From a virus, in the IMG/VR virus record IMGVR_UViG_3300046517_000749, positions 1 to 32,815 of that record: a stretch of 32,815 nucleotides of DNA; one strand, 5' to 3'. Position 1 is the stretch's first letter. Each line of letters opens with the position of its first letter. The notes beneath the pieces were generated by a model. The model made no database searches and was not told the origin of the DNA. It was given only the letters and a program-made list of their open reading frames with translations. The position numbers and the translations under genes were made by a program. Below, piece after piece: positions 5,182 to 13,181 of this stretch.

Positions 5182-5483
5182 GGGTCGGTGCTCCTGTTGC
5201 CGGAGGGGTCCACGGCGGCTATCCAGTCGAGATTGTAAGCGATCACCTCGTCCGGGCCCGGGTCCGGGATGGACGCCTGCGGCTGTGCCGTCTGGACCGC
5301 CAGGGTGTTCCACGTGGCACACGTCTGGACCTTCCCGTCCACGGTCAGCGGACACTCCGGACCGTAGTGCATGAACCCCCAGCGGTAGCCGACCGAATAG
5401 GTGAGCGTGGAGGTCTCCGGCGTGCCCCGGCAGGTCAGGGCGGGAGGCGTCCAGAAAAGGAGCAGCGCGAGCAGCGCGGTCAC
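5172..5483 (-). CDS. Small secreted protein with signal peptide
   Basis: 103 residues from a GTG at 5483 that overlaps the stop of the beta-helix gene (GTGA). The N-terminus TALLALLLFWTPPALTCRG is a plausible Sec signal peptide, possibly a lipoprotein signal with the Cys after Leu-Thr. The mature part has three more Cys and a fibronectin-like or small beta-domain look (TLTYSVGYRWGF, then AYNLDWIAAVDPSGNRS). Function unknown. It could be an accessory to the beta-helix protein or a superinfection-related envelope protein. Confidence 0.6.
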   Translation of the reverse strand: MTALLALLLFWTPPALTCRGTPETSTLTYSVGYRWGFMHYGPECPLTVDGKVQTCATWNTLAVQTAQPQASIPDPGPDEVIAYNLDWIAAVDPSGNRSTDPCN

Positions 5484-8263
5484 GGGCAGGTATCCCCCGA
5501 GGCGTCGCAGGCGCAGCCCTTGCCGTCCCCGTCGCCGTCGTACTGGTCCGGGTTCGGTGTCAGCGGGCAGTTGTCGATGATGTCCGGCACGCCGTCCTCG
5601 TCCGAGTCGGCGTTGCTCACCCCGTTCGCGATGTTCGGCGGGAAGGGCGTCACGGTCGCCCCGGTCGGGTCCCCGGCCGAATGCGTGAAGTCCAGCACCC
5701 CGGCCCACGCCGCCGAGATGCGCTCCCGGTTGAAGCGGAAGTAGCGGATGCCGACCGCCGACCCGTCGCTGGCCCCGGTGAGCGCCGGCGCGCCTGGCAG
5801 GTAGTTCCAGTCGTACTTCGCCCGGTCCCGGAAGCGCGGACTCCCCGCGATGCCAACCCGGTTGGTCGCGGAGGTCAGGTTCGTCGAGTCCCCGGCCGAT
5901 TCTGCGGCCACGGGCGAGTCGTTCTCGACGTAGTAACTCGCCGTGTCGGTCAGGTCCACGTCGGTTGAGCCGGAGACGAACGCCTGACCGCTCAGGTGCG
6001 TGAACAGCGAGTTCGTGACGCTGCCGGTCGCTGCGGACGTTGGTGTCCAGTCCACCCAGCGGATCCCCTGCGTCGCCGCCACGCCATTGCCGTCGCAGGT
6101 CAGGTGCGAGATGGGCTCCGAGCCGTTGAAGTTGCCGATCACCTGAGCACAATTGCGATTGCCACCCCCGCCAACGTGCATGAAGCCGATCACGTCGTCC
6201 GCGATGGTCACGGTCGGGCTGTCGGACATGTAGGTCGCATCGACGCGGGTATCGACGCCCGGCCCTGAGCAGCCGTTGCCGCCGCAACCCGTCCCTGTCA
6301 GCACCGCGTCGTCCTCGCCGACGAGGACGCTGCCCCTGATCGACCGCGCGTGCCGGACGATGTAGGTCCCCTTCGTGCTGTCCTGAGCGAGGCCGACGTT
6401 CCGCACGAAGTCGGAGAACAGGTTGCCGCCTTGGACGCCGATGCCTCCAATATTCGAGACGTAATTGTTCGTGACCCCGGCGCCCTTCCCGGCATAGCCG
6501 TTCCCCTGGTCGAGACGGATGCCGACGCCGCAGACGTTCACGATGTGGTTGTCGTGGATCGACAGGTTCGCAACGACATCCGATGGAGCGGTCGCTCCCG
6601 AGGACGACCGGATGCCATCGCCAGCCTTAGTTGACAGCGTCGCCCCGACCGTACAGATGTCGAACAGTTGATTGAAGGCGACCTCGCCACCCTTGGCGCA
6701 GTTGAATTCGAGGCCGCGGCACTCGAAGCCGTCCGAGGTCGTGCAGCCGCCATAGACGAGGTTGTGAATCACGCGCACGCCGGTCGCCGCGATCGTGCAC
6801 CCCGCGTTCTGGAAGTTCAGTCCATTGCCGCGGGTCCCGTAGAACGTCGAATCCTTGAGGGTGAAGTTGTCGGGCTTCGGAGTGGTCGAAGGGCCAGCCG
6901 CGACCGGCGAGAAGCAGCCCGCGGCATCCGTCGCATTCGGCCCGGCGTCGTGGCACGCCATCCCCTCCACTGTGTAGTCGTGGAAGGCGACGATGTTGAA
7001 GCCGGAGGCGCCGTTGTAATCGTGGAAGTTCACATCGACGAAGTTCGAGGCGACGGCGTTCTGGTTCGCGGTCGAGAACTGCACGCCGGAGTTGGCCCCG
7101 TCCGCGCTTCCCGCTCCCGCAATGTCCACCTGCTGAAGCGTCGGTGCTGTGTCGGCGTCAGAGGTGATGTAGTAGCCGTGTGTGCCGGCGGACTGGAGAA
7201 AGCGCACGTCGTCCATGATGCGCAGGCGGTCACTCACGGCCGGGAAGATCTGATAGGCGGTCCCGAGGCCCGTGCCCGTGCAGAAGGGGCGCGGCTGGTT
7301 GGCCGCCGTGCAGATGGCGTTCCCGGTCGGGTCCGGCGTCCAGTGCCGGGACTTCGTGGGCGCGGCGGTCGGAGTCGTGCTGTTCCCCGACGGGAACACT
7401 CCGGCCGTGACGTGCTCCGACAGGCGCGAGCCGCAAGAGTGAAGGACCCCGGCGGTACAGGCGATCCCCGTCGAGTCAGCCAGGTCGGTGCAGAAAGCGA
7501 TCTGGTTCGCGGCTAGCGCGTTCGTGATGCCGTTCACTGTGTCGCCGCCGACGCCCACGATCTCGAACTGCCGGACCGTCAGTTGGCCGTCGAGGAAGCG
7601 AATCCGCCGCCCGCGCTTGGCGATGGCCGCGCCGTTGTCCACCGTCAGGACATAGAGCATCGCCGCGGTCGAGCCGCACCACGTCGAGACGACGGGCGCG
7701 CCGAGTTGGCCGGAGACGGTCACGCTCGACGCGGCCCCGGTCGAGATCGCCGTGACCGTCGCGTCCCGGTAGTCCCCCTTGGCGACGAAGTTCGGCATGA
7801 TGAGCCGCGTCCCCGCGGTCGTGCCGCCGGTCGTGTCCACCTTGATGCGGGTCGAGGGCGAGATCCACACCTCCGACGTGGCTTGCCCGACGACCCCCAC
7901 GTTCGAGGAGTTCCCGACGATGGTGAAGTTGCGGAAGCCCTGCCCGTCGCGACCCGAGGCGGTATCCGAGAAGATGAGTCTTCCCGCGCTGGCGATGGCG
8001 AGCGGGGTCGTGGCCGAGCCCGACACGCCGACCGACAGGTTATCCGTCGTGACGATGACCGTGTCGGCGCCGAGGTTGACGGTGTAGGTGTTCCCGCTGC
8101 CGTCGTTATTATTCGGGTAGGTCCCGTTGCACGAGCTCCAGTTGTTGAGGTCCTCCCAGATCACCGGCGTCGCCGAGGCCCACGGCACGCAGGCGTACTG
8201 CGTCGCCTTCGCGAGCGATGGGGTGCAGAGAAGAGCGGCCAGCAGGACGAGCGCGCGCCTCAT
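5480..8263 (-). CDS. Secreted-type beta-helix protein with thrombospondin type 3-like C-terminus, candidate tail spike
   Basis: 927 residues from ATG 8263 (ATGA with the gene above). Residues 1-20 (MRRALVLLAALLCTPSLAKA) form a typical Sec signal peptide. The long middle is full of short Asn/Gly/Val repeats typical of a right-handed parallel beta-helix (for example LSIHDNHIVNVCGVGIRLDQ), as in polysaccharide-degrading tail spikes. The last 40 residues contain DSDEDGVPDIIDNC and DQYDGDGDGKGCACD, the Ca-binding pattern of thrombospondin type 3 repeats, usual in cell-surface proteins. I infer host-surface binding or glycan cleavage. The signal peptide is odd for a virion protein and suggests capture of a bacterial gene or a secreted product. 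Confidence 0.72.
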   Translation of the reverse strand: MRRALVLLAALLCTPSLAKATQYACVPWASATPVIWEDLNNWSSCNGTYPNNNDGSGNTYTVNLGADTVIVTTDNLSVGVSGSATTPLAIASAGRLIFSDTASGRDGQGFRNFTIVGNSSNVGVVGQATSEVWISPSTRIKVDTTGGTTAGTRLIMPNFVAKGDYRDATVTAISTGAASSVTVSGQLGAPVVSTWCGSTAAMLYVLTVDNGAAIAKRGRRIRFLDGQLTVRQFEIVGVGGDTVNGITNALAANQIAFCTDLADSTGIACTAGVLHSCGSRLSEHVTAGVFPSGNSTTPTAAPTKSRHWTPDPTGNAICTAANQPRPFCTGTGLGTAYQIFPAVSDRLRIMDDVRFLQSAGTHGYYITSDADTAPTLQQVDIAGAGSADGANSGVQFSTANQNAVASNFVDVNFHDYNGASGFNIVAFHDYTVEGMACHDAGPNATDAAGCFSPVAAGPSTTPKPDNFTLKDSTFYGTRGNGLNFQNAGCTIAATGVRVIHNLVYGGCTTSDGFECRGLEFNCAKGGEVAFNQLFDICTVGATLSTKAGDGIRSSSGATAPSDVVANLSIHDNHIVNVCGVGIRLDQGNGYAGKGAGVTNNYVSNIGGIGVQGGNLFSDFVRNVGLAQDSTKGTYIVRHARSIRGSVLVGEDDAVLTGTGCGGNGCSGPGVDTRVDATYMSDSPTVTIADDVIGFMHVGGGGNRNCAQVIGNFNGSEPISHLTCDGNGVAATQGIRWVDWTPTSAATGSVTNSLFTHLSGQAFVSGSTDVDLTDTASYYVENDSPVAAESAGDSTNLTSATNRVGIAGSPRFRDRAKYDWNYLPGAPALTGASDGSAVGIRYFRFNRERISAAWAGVLDFTHSAGDPTGATVTPFPPNIANGVSNADSDEDGVPDIIDNCPLTPNPDQYDGDGDGKGCACDASGDTCP

Positions 8264-8721
8264 CGAATCACGATCTTCCCGGTCGCCACGTCGATGAGCC
8301 CCTTTCCCGTCTGCATCAGCACGCGCGCGTCGTAGGTCGTGGGGTCGATGTCCCGGCAGTAGCCGCCGAGCGGCCGCGGCCGCGTCGCCACACACGGCGG
8401 GGGTACCACATAGCCGGTGCAGAACTGCCAGGCGAGCGCGCCGTCCTGATACTCCTGCACGCAGCCGGTGTCAGGATCGCGCGTGAGGTAGGTATCGCCC
8501 GCCGACCCTTCGAGGTTCACCTTCTGCCCCGCCGTCACCGAGACGCCGGACCCGAAGTTCCAGATCCCGCTCGTGGTGAAGTTGCCGACCTGCAAGGCCG
8601 CTCGCGTCAGCGTGTTCAGCACCTGCGCCTGAGCCTCACGCGGCACCGCGAGCCACACGCCGACGAGGAGCGCCGCCGGGAGCCAGAGCCAGAGAGCCAG
8701 TCGTTTCATGCGATCCCCCAT
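8260..8721 (-). CDS. Small protein with signal peptide, tail/adhesion region
   Basis: 153 residues from ATG 8721 (TGATG with the gene above). An ATG four codons later (8709) is an alternative. Residues 5-32 (MKRLALWLWLPAALLVGVWL to AQAQ) look like a signal peptide with A-x-A cleavage. The mature part has Gly/Asn-rich beta strands (WNFGSGVSVTAGQKVNLEG), like capping segments of beta-helix fibres, and five Cys. It may partner the beta-helix protein below, with which it is coupled. No known family. Confidence 0.6.
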   Translation of the reverse strand: MGDRMKRLALWLWLPAALLVGVWLAVPREAQAQVLNTLTRAALQVGNFTTSGIWNFGSGVSVTAGQKVNLEGSAGDTYLTRDPDTGCVQEYQDGALAWQFCTGYVVPPPCVATRPRPLGGYCRDIDPTTYDARVLMQTGKGLIDVATGKIVIR

Positions 8722-9521
8722 CACGCCGCCAGCGGCCGCCCGGTCGTGTAGGCGAGGCAGTAGTCGGTCCGCAGGTCGCCGCCGGCCGAGACGTAGGCCG
8801 ATCCGAAACACGGCTGCAACGTGTTCGTCGGGATCTTCGTGCCGTCGGTGAACGGCGACCCGGAGATGGCCGCGAGGTTAGCCTCCGTCGTCCCCGACGA
8901 GACGTCGATCTTCCTGTTCCCCGAAGTGGCCGAGCACGTGACGGTGATCCGGAAGACGCCCCACGCCGTCCCGGTTCCGATCCCCGTGGCAGTCGCCGAG
9001 ACGCCAGCCTTGGCGGTCTGGAACGTCCAGTTCCCGGTCCCGGCATCGCGGTAGAACCCGATGATGTTGTTGATGTTCGTGAGCCGATTGACCCCGGCGA
9101 CTCCGACGTCCTGCCAGCCCATGAAGTAGGAGTCCGAGTTCGCCCCGGCCCGGTAGCAGCGGAATTGCAGGACGGCGACGTACTCCTCGGCGATGGCGAT
9201 ACGCATCTTCCCGTCCGCTCCGTAGGCGACCGAGTAGTTCCCAGCGCCTCCGGTGTTGATCGGGCACTGCATCTGGTGCTGCGCGGTCACCACCGGGTCG
9301 TTCGCGCCTCCGAGGTGATCGACGTTCCAGACGGACGCGGCGACGCCGCCGGTCCCGGCCTTCCCGCTGAAGTCGTCGATGATCGCGTTGCTGCCGAAGG
9401 CGAAGGCCGCGAGGATGCGGCTCTCGTGGTCGTCCAGGTTGGTCCGGAACGCGTCCATGAGCGTCTGATCGACCGGGCTGTTCGCGTCTGTCTGCGAGGC
9501 GGCAATCGATGTGTATGACAT
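8721..9521 (-). CDS. Putative tail/receptor-binding protein with lectin-like fold
   Basis: 266 residues. The N-terminal helix YTSIAASQTDANSPVDQTLM and then LDDHESRI resembles the virion-attachment start of many phage fibre proteins. The rest is beta-rich (FSGKAGTGGVAASVWNVDHL, then YFMGWQDVG, then NIIGFYRDAGTGNWTFQTA), a pattern seen in concanavalin-like jelly-roll domains of phage tail proteins. There is no signal peptide, unlike its two downstream neighbours. Inferred role: carbohydrate or host-surface binding. Confidence 0.55.
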   Translation of the reverse strand: MSYTSIAASQTDANSPVDQTLMDAFRTNLDDHESRILAAFAFGSNAIIDDFSGKAGTGGVAASVWNVDHLGGANDPVVTAQHQMQCPINTGGAGNYSVAYGADGKMRIAIAEEYVAVLQFRCYRAGANSDSYFMGWQDVGVAGVNRLTNINNIIGFYRDAGTGNWTFQTAKAGVSATATGIGTGTAWGVFRITVTCSATSGNRKIDVSSGTTEANLAAISGSPFTDGTKIPTNTLQPCFGSAYVSAGGDLRTDYCLAYTTGRPLAA

Positions 9522-9527
9522 GGTCCC

Positions 9528-11924
9528 TCAGTAGATCGTGTAACCGTCGTCCGAAGCCGCGCCGACCTTGTTCGCTCCGGCCGTGCCGATGTAGCAGTAA
9601 CGCCGCTGATCGAATGACGCGCTGTCGTAGTCCGGGTAACCCGCGGGGGCGATGAAGCCAGGGCGGCCCGGGAGAACCGCGTCCACCAGCTGCAGGTTGA
9701 TCGTCCCGTCGTCCTGCGGCTCCTTCGAGACGACCAGCATCTGGCGATTGGAGTCGGTCGCCCCGGTCGCCTTCTGCAGGCGCTTCGTGGTCACCAGCAC
9801 GAAGTCGCCGGTCTTGACCGTGTCGTCCTTCAGATCGATCGCGGCGGCCACCTTCCGGACGCCTTGCCGATAGCGCCCGAGGATGTGCGCCGCCGCCTTG
9901 GTCGCGGTCGCTGAATCATTGATTCCGATCCACTGCGAGAGAATGATCTTCATGCGCTGCTCGCCGTAGCCGGCGACCGACTCCAGTTCCGGCTCGACCT
10001 CGACGACGCCGTCGTTGTAGTCGCCGACCGTGTCGCCCTTCGCGCCGGTCGCCAGGTCGTAGGCGACGATGACCCGCGTCAGCCGGCTCTCGTCGTTGTC
10101 GTCCACCGAGATCGAATCCGCCAGCAGGTTGGCGTCGTCGGTGAGGGTCGGCAGCGAGACGGTCGGAAGCGCCGGGGCGAACAGGTGCCCGGTGATGCTT
10201 TGGTTCTCGCCGACGAAGATGTCGAGCATGAGGACCTCGCGGACCTCCGTCAGGAGCTTCTCGAGATCGAGCTGGTCCGTGACGGTGCGGCGGAACAGGG
10301 TGCCCGTCACGATGCCGGTCGCCGGATCCACGGAGCCGGGGAACCAGGTGTCGCCCTGCGTCTGGAGTCCAGCCGAGTCGATGTCGGCCGCGGCGATGCC
10401 GCCCATCCGGACGAGCATGATCACCGCGTCCATGACCTTCATCCCGAGCGGCGTCAGGGTCGGCGTCGTCCGCTCCGTTCCGAACTCGGCCAGTTCCTTG
10501 ATCGCGCTGTTGTTGACGTGGGACGCTGCGGCCGTTCCCCAGCGAGCGCGCCCGTCCACCGTCAGGGTGTTCGCGGTCAGGTCGCGCGCCGTGACGTTCA
10601 TCTTCTCGGTGTCGATCAGGATGGTGACCTTGTAACTGCCATCGGTCGGCGGGTCGCTGAACTCTGAGGCGTCATCGACCGGGATCGTCGTGACCGCGTT
10701 ATCGATCGCCGCGCGCAGTAGGTTGGTCGTGCTGATCTTCGCAGGGATGTTCTTCCGCAGGAGTTTCAGCCGGTCGGTGAGGTTAAGCGCCGGGTTGCCC
10801 GATGAGTCGAACGAGATGTTCTGAATCAGGTAGCGCCCGCGCTGCTCGTAGAGCGCCTCGGTCATCCCGGCGGCGACGAAGCCGCGCTTGACGATGCCGT
10901 AGCAGTCCGGGTTCGCGTAGTTCTTGTAGATGGCCAGGAAGCGGCGGAAGAAGGTGCCCTGCTCCAGAGGCGTGTTGACCTTCGCCCCCTGCGTCGCCTT
11001 GTCGGCGTCCCAGAGGCCGGGAGCGTTGTCCTCCTCCATCTTCACGGAGACGCGCTCGGTGACGGTGATCGACTTCTCCGGGTCGATCTTCTGCGACGCG
11101 TGGTCGAGGCTCAGGATCAGCGGACGGATCGGCTCGCCTCCGAGCGGGGCCGGGGCGTTCTTCATGCAGAAGCGGAACTCGCGGATCCCCTTGAGCGCGG
11201 CCGTCGCCTCGAAGAAATTGCCGGGGTTGAAGTTCGCCTTGTCCTGACAGGTCGGGAAGGAGTAGTAGCAGCGGGCGCCGTCGCCGAGGTCGGGGGCGGT
11301 GCAGGAGCTGGCGTAGCGATTGACCGTCGCGTAGTCATCGGTCCCCACGCTCGGCCACAGATATGGCGCGTTGGCGTTCGTCGGGTTCTCGGTGACGTTG
11401 CCCCTCCACGCCACGATGGAGGCGAGATCGCCGGCCTCCCGCTCCAAGCGGACGGCAGGGTAGAGGACGGCGCCAGCCGTGAACAGCCGATGAATCGAAA
11501 AGCGCTGCCAGGTAGTCGTCAGGTTGCAGAGCACGGACGAGCTTTCCGTGTTCGTCGAGTCGGTGATGTAGAGGGTGAACGTGCCCGTGCCGCTCGCCGT
11601 TCTGAGCCATACGGAGGCGGTGAACGCCTTTGATGCGGCGGCCGGATTCGTAGCCAGCCCGAACAGCGGCCACCCATAGGTGTAATCGTTGACCGCAGCG
11701 AATGCGACGGTGTCGGCGGTCAGGCTGCCGTCAGGAGCAGCGTAGGTGTTCGGGGTGACGGTAACGCCGCTGCTCTGCCAGAGCCCGTTGTCGAAGCTGT
11801 CGCTCGCGGGAGGACCGAGCCCGAAGCGCTGCGCATACCAGTTCTGGCACTGGCGCACCCCGAGGGTGACGATGCTCTGCGGCGTCCGGGCGAGTTCGGC
11901 GCGCTGATCGGTGAGGACGCTCAC
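9528..11924 (-). CDS. Large tail-tip/baseplate protein with carbohydrate-binding-like insert
   Basis: 798 residues from a GTG at 11924 sharing GTGA with the upstream gene. The frame is open further upstream, but that part reads as out-of-frame translation of the neighbour. Residues about 45-160 (SDSFDNGLWQSSGVTVTPN, then FTASVWLRTASGTGTFTLYI) look like a jelly-roll carbohydrate-binding module. The remainder is typical of siphovirus tail-tip proteins, with a beta-hammerhead-like segment (ITVTERVSVKMEED), the DNAVTTIPVDDASEF strand and repeated TVDGRARWGTAAASH-type motifs. It probably forms the distal tail and contacts the host surface. Assignment is by position and style, not a firm family match. 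Confidence 0.6.
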   Translation of the reverse strand: MSVLTDQRAELARTPQSIVTLGVRQCQNWYAQRFGLGPPASDSFDNGLWQSSGVTVTPNTYAAPDGSLTADTVAFAAVNDYTYGWPLFGLATNPAAASKAFTASVWLRTASGTGTFTLYITDSTNTESSSVLCNLTTTWQRFSIHRLFTAGAVLYPAVRLEREAGDLASIVAWRGNVTENPTNANAPYLWPSVGTDDYATVNRYASSCTAPDLGDGARCYYSFPTCQDKANFNPGNFFEATAALKGIREFRFCMKNAPAPLGGEPIRPLILSLDHASQKIDPEKSITVTERVSVKMEEDNAPGLWDADKATQGAKVNTPLEQGTFFRRFLAIYKNYANPDCYGIVKRGFVAAGMTEALYEQRGRYLIQNISFDSSGNPALNLTDRLKLLRKNIPAKISTTNLLRAAIDNAVTTIPVDDASEFSDPPTDGSYKVTILIDTEKMNVTARDLTANTLTVDGRARWGTAAASHVNNSAIKELAEFGTERTTPTLTPLGMKVMDAVIMLVRMGGIAAADIDSAGLQTQGDTWFPGSVDPATGIVTGTLFRRTVTDQLDLEKLLTEVREVLMLDIFVGENQSITGHLFAPALPTVSLPTLTDDANLLADSISVDDNDESRLTRVIVAYDLATGAKGDTVGDYNDGVVEVEPELESVAGYGEQRMKIILSQWIGINDSATATKAAAHILGRYRQGVRKVAAAIDLKDDTVKTGDFVLVTTKRLQKATGATDSNRQMLVVSKEPQDDGTINLQLVDAVLPGRPGFIAPAGYPDYDSASFDQRRYCYIGTAGANKVGAASDDGYTIY

Positions 11925-12739
11925 GCGGCCACCATCTGGGCTTCCTCGAAAGCGAGTGGCGCCGTCATCCGGGCGTAGGTGCCACCGATGGCCGAGCGCG
12001 GCGCCATGGCGGCGTCCGGCTTCTTCAGGTAGTAGGCCGGGGAGAAGTCCGAGTCGCCGCTGTCGAGTTGGAAGACCCAAGGCTCGCAGCGCTTGTAGCG
12101 GGTCGTCAGGAACGAGTTGAAGTCCGAGGTCAGGAAGCTCCTGACGAGCCCCGCGTCGCCGCCGAAGCTCATGGTCCCGCGCCGCTTCACGCCGCGGAGG
12201 ATGACGCCGCCCGGGTTGCCCCCCTCGGTGCGGCTGCCCATCGCCTCGACCTCGTAGAGGAAGGGGTCGAGGTCCGGAGCGATGTACTCGGGCATGGTCA
12301 TCTTCAGGCCGAGCATCACCACCCCGGCGTAGGGGGCGTTGACGAACGGCGACCCCTTGTTGAACTCGACGCGCCAGTAGCGCTTCACGCCGGGGGCGGT
12401 GAACGTCTTCAGCTCGCAGGCATCCGAGGACGGCGTGTACGACGCCTGGACGACGTTCGTGGGCGGCGTCACGGTGTCGGCGTAGACCTTGAGCTGACCC
12501 CCCTCGGCGACCATGTTCGAGTTGACGACGGCGAGGCAGTCACCGTCCGCCGACCCCGAGACCCCGAGGTCGATGTCGATGTAGGAGGGGCTCGTCAGGC
12601 TCCCGGACTTCCAGAGCGTGTACGGGCGCCAGTCCTTGACGTTGGTGGCGGCGAAGTCTCCGGAGGCCGTCGAGGAGGCGGTGATCAGGGCGCCGGAGTT
12701 CCGGAGGATCGTGCGCCAGGCGATGACGGGGAACGCCAT
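11921..12739 (-). CDS. Distal tail-like protein with discoidin-like N-terminal region
   Basis: 272 residues. The N-terminus has SSTASGDFAATNVKDWRPY and then YIDIDLG, resembling the A-x-N, W and I-D-L-G landmarks of F5/8-type (discoidin) sugar-binding domains. The second half (PEYIAPDLDPFLYE, GVKRRGTMSFGGD) looks structural. It sits right after the tape measure, where siphophages encode the distal tail protein. Coupled by GTGA to the large tail-tip gene. Confidence 0.5.
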   Translation of the reverse strand: MAFPVIAWRTILRNSGALITASSTASGDFAATNVKDWRPYTLWKSGSLTSPSYIDIDLGVSGSADGDCLAVVNSNMVAEGGQLKVYADTVTPPTNVVQASYTPSSDACELKTFTAPGVKRYWRVEFNKGSPFVNAPYAGVVMLGLKMTMPEYIAPDLDPFLYEVEAMGSRTEGGNPGGVILRGVKRRGTMSFGGDAGLVRSFLTSDFNSFLTTRYKRCEPWVFQLDSGDSDFSPAYYLKKPDAAMAPRSAIGGTYARMTAPLAFEEAQMVAA

Positions 12740-12804
12740 CAGGCCACCCCGGCCTTGACTTCCGGCCCAGTTCGGCGCAGATTCCTGACAGGAGACCCCA
12801 TCAG

Positions 12805-13179
12805 ATGAAACGCTTCTCGCTGGTCGTCGCGCTGCTCGTGTGCCTGCCGGTCCTCGCCGCGGACGAGGCGAAGCCGTGGCCGCAGAAGGGGGACACGGTG
12901 TTCGTGGCGGGGGACCTGACCGGCAGTTTCATGTCGATGAGCCTGGTCCTTGGATGGACCACGATCACAGCGCCGGCCTGCGTCCCGATGACCGTCGCGT
13001 TCTCCCCGAAGCCGTCCAAGGCAATCATCCGCGACGAATCCCGCGGGGCTGCCTTTCAACTGTGCGGCGAATGGAGAACGTGGCTCAGTAAGTCGCGCGC
13101 GGATTGCAGCACGTCCGCCAGGGAGCACCAGATGACGTTCCAGAGGAAAGGCGACTGTTATTCCCCTGTCGCGGAGTAG
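12805..13179 (+). CDS. Plus-strand secreted moron-type protein inside the tail operon
   Basis: 124 residues, ATG 12805 with AGGAG about ten bases upstream. Residues 1-18 (MKRFSLVVALLVCLPVLA) are a convincing signal peptide, with cleavage before ADEAKPW. The mature part of about 105 residues has four Cys (CVPM, LCGEW, DCSTS, DCYS), suggesting two disulfides in the periplasm. It is the only gene against the direction of the late operon between 27 kb and 3.6 kb, placed between tape measure and distal tail genes, the classic position of a moron. A possible promoter is TTGACT at 12755 with a weak -10 near 12778. Its job is unknown; envelope modification or superinfection exclusion is a guess. Confidence 0.72.
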   Translation: MKRFSLVVALLVCLPVLAADEAKPWPQKGDTVFVAGDLTGSFMSMSLVLGWTTITAPACVPMTVAFSPKPSKAIIRDESRGAAFQLCGEWRTWLSKSRADCSTSAREHQMTFQRKGDCYSPVAE

Positions 13180-13181
13180 GT

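Noticed and set aside
5172-6287. 371-residue frame overlapping the beta-helix gene
   Set aside because: Only the last 103 residues after the GTG at 5483 look like protein. The rest is Arg/Gly-rich shadow of the beta-helix gene.
9336-9351. A further copy of the GGCGACGCC operator
   Set aside because: It lies within the tail protein gene, with no promoter boxes at the required spacing; expected by chance in GC-rich coding DNA.
11925-12080. 52-residue N-terminal extension of the large tail protein
   Set aside because: It overlaps the upstream tail gene, reads as out-of-frame Arg/Gly-rich residues, and the GTG at 11924 gives an exact GTGA junction.
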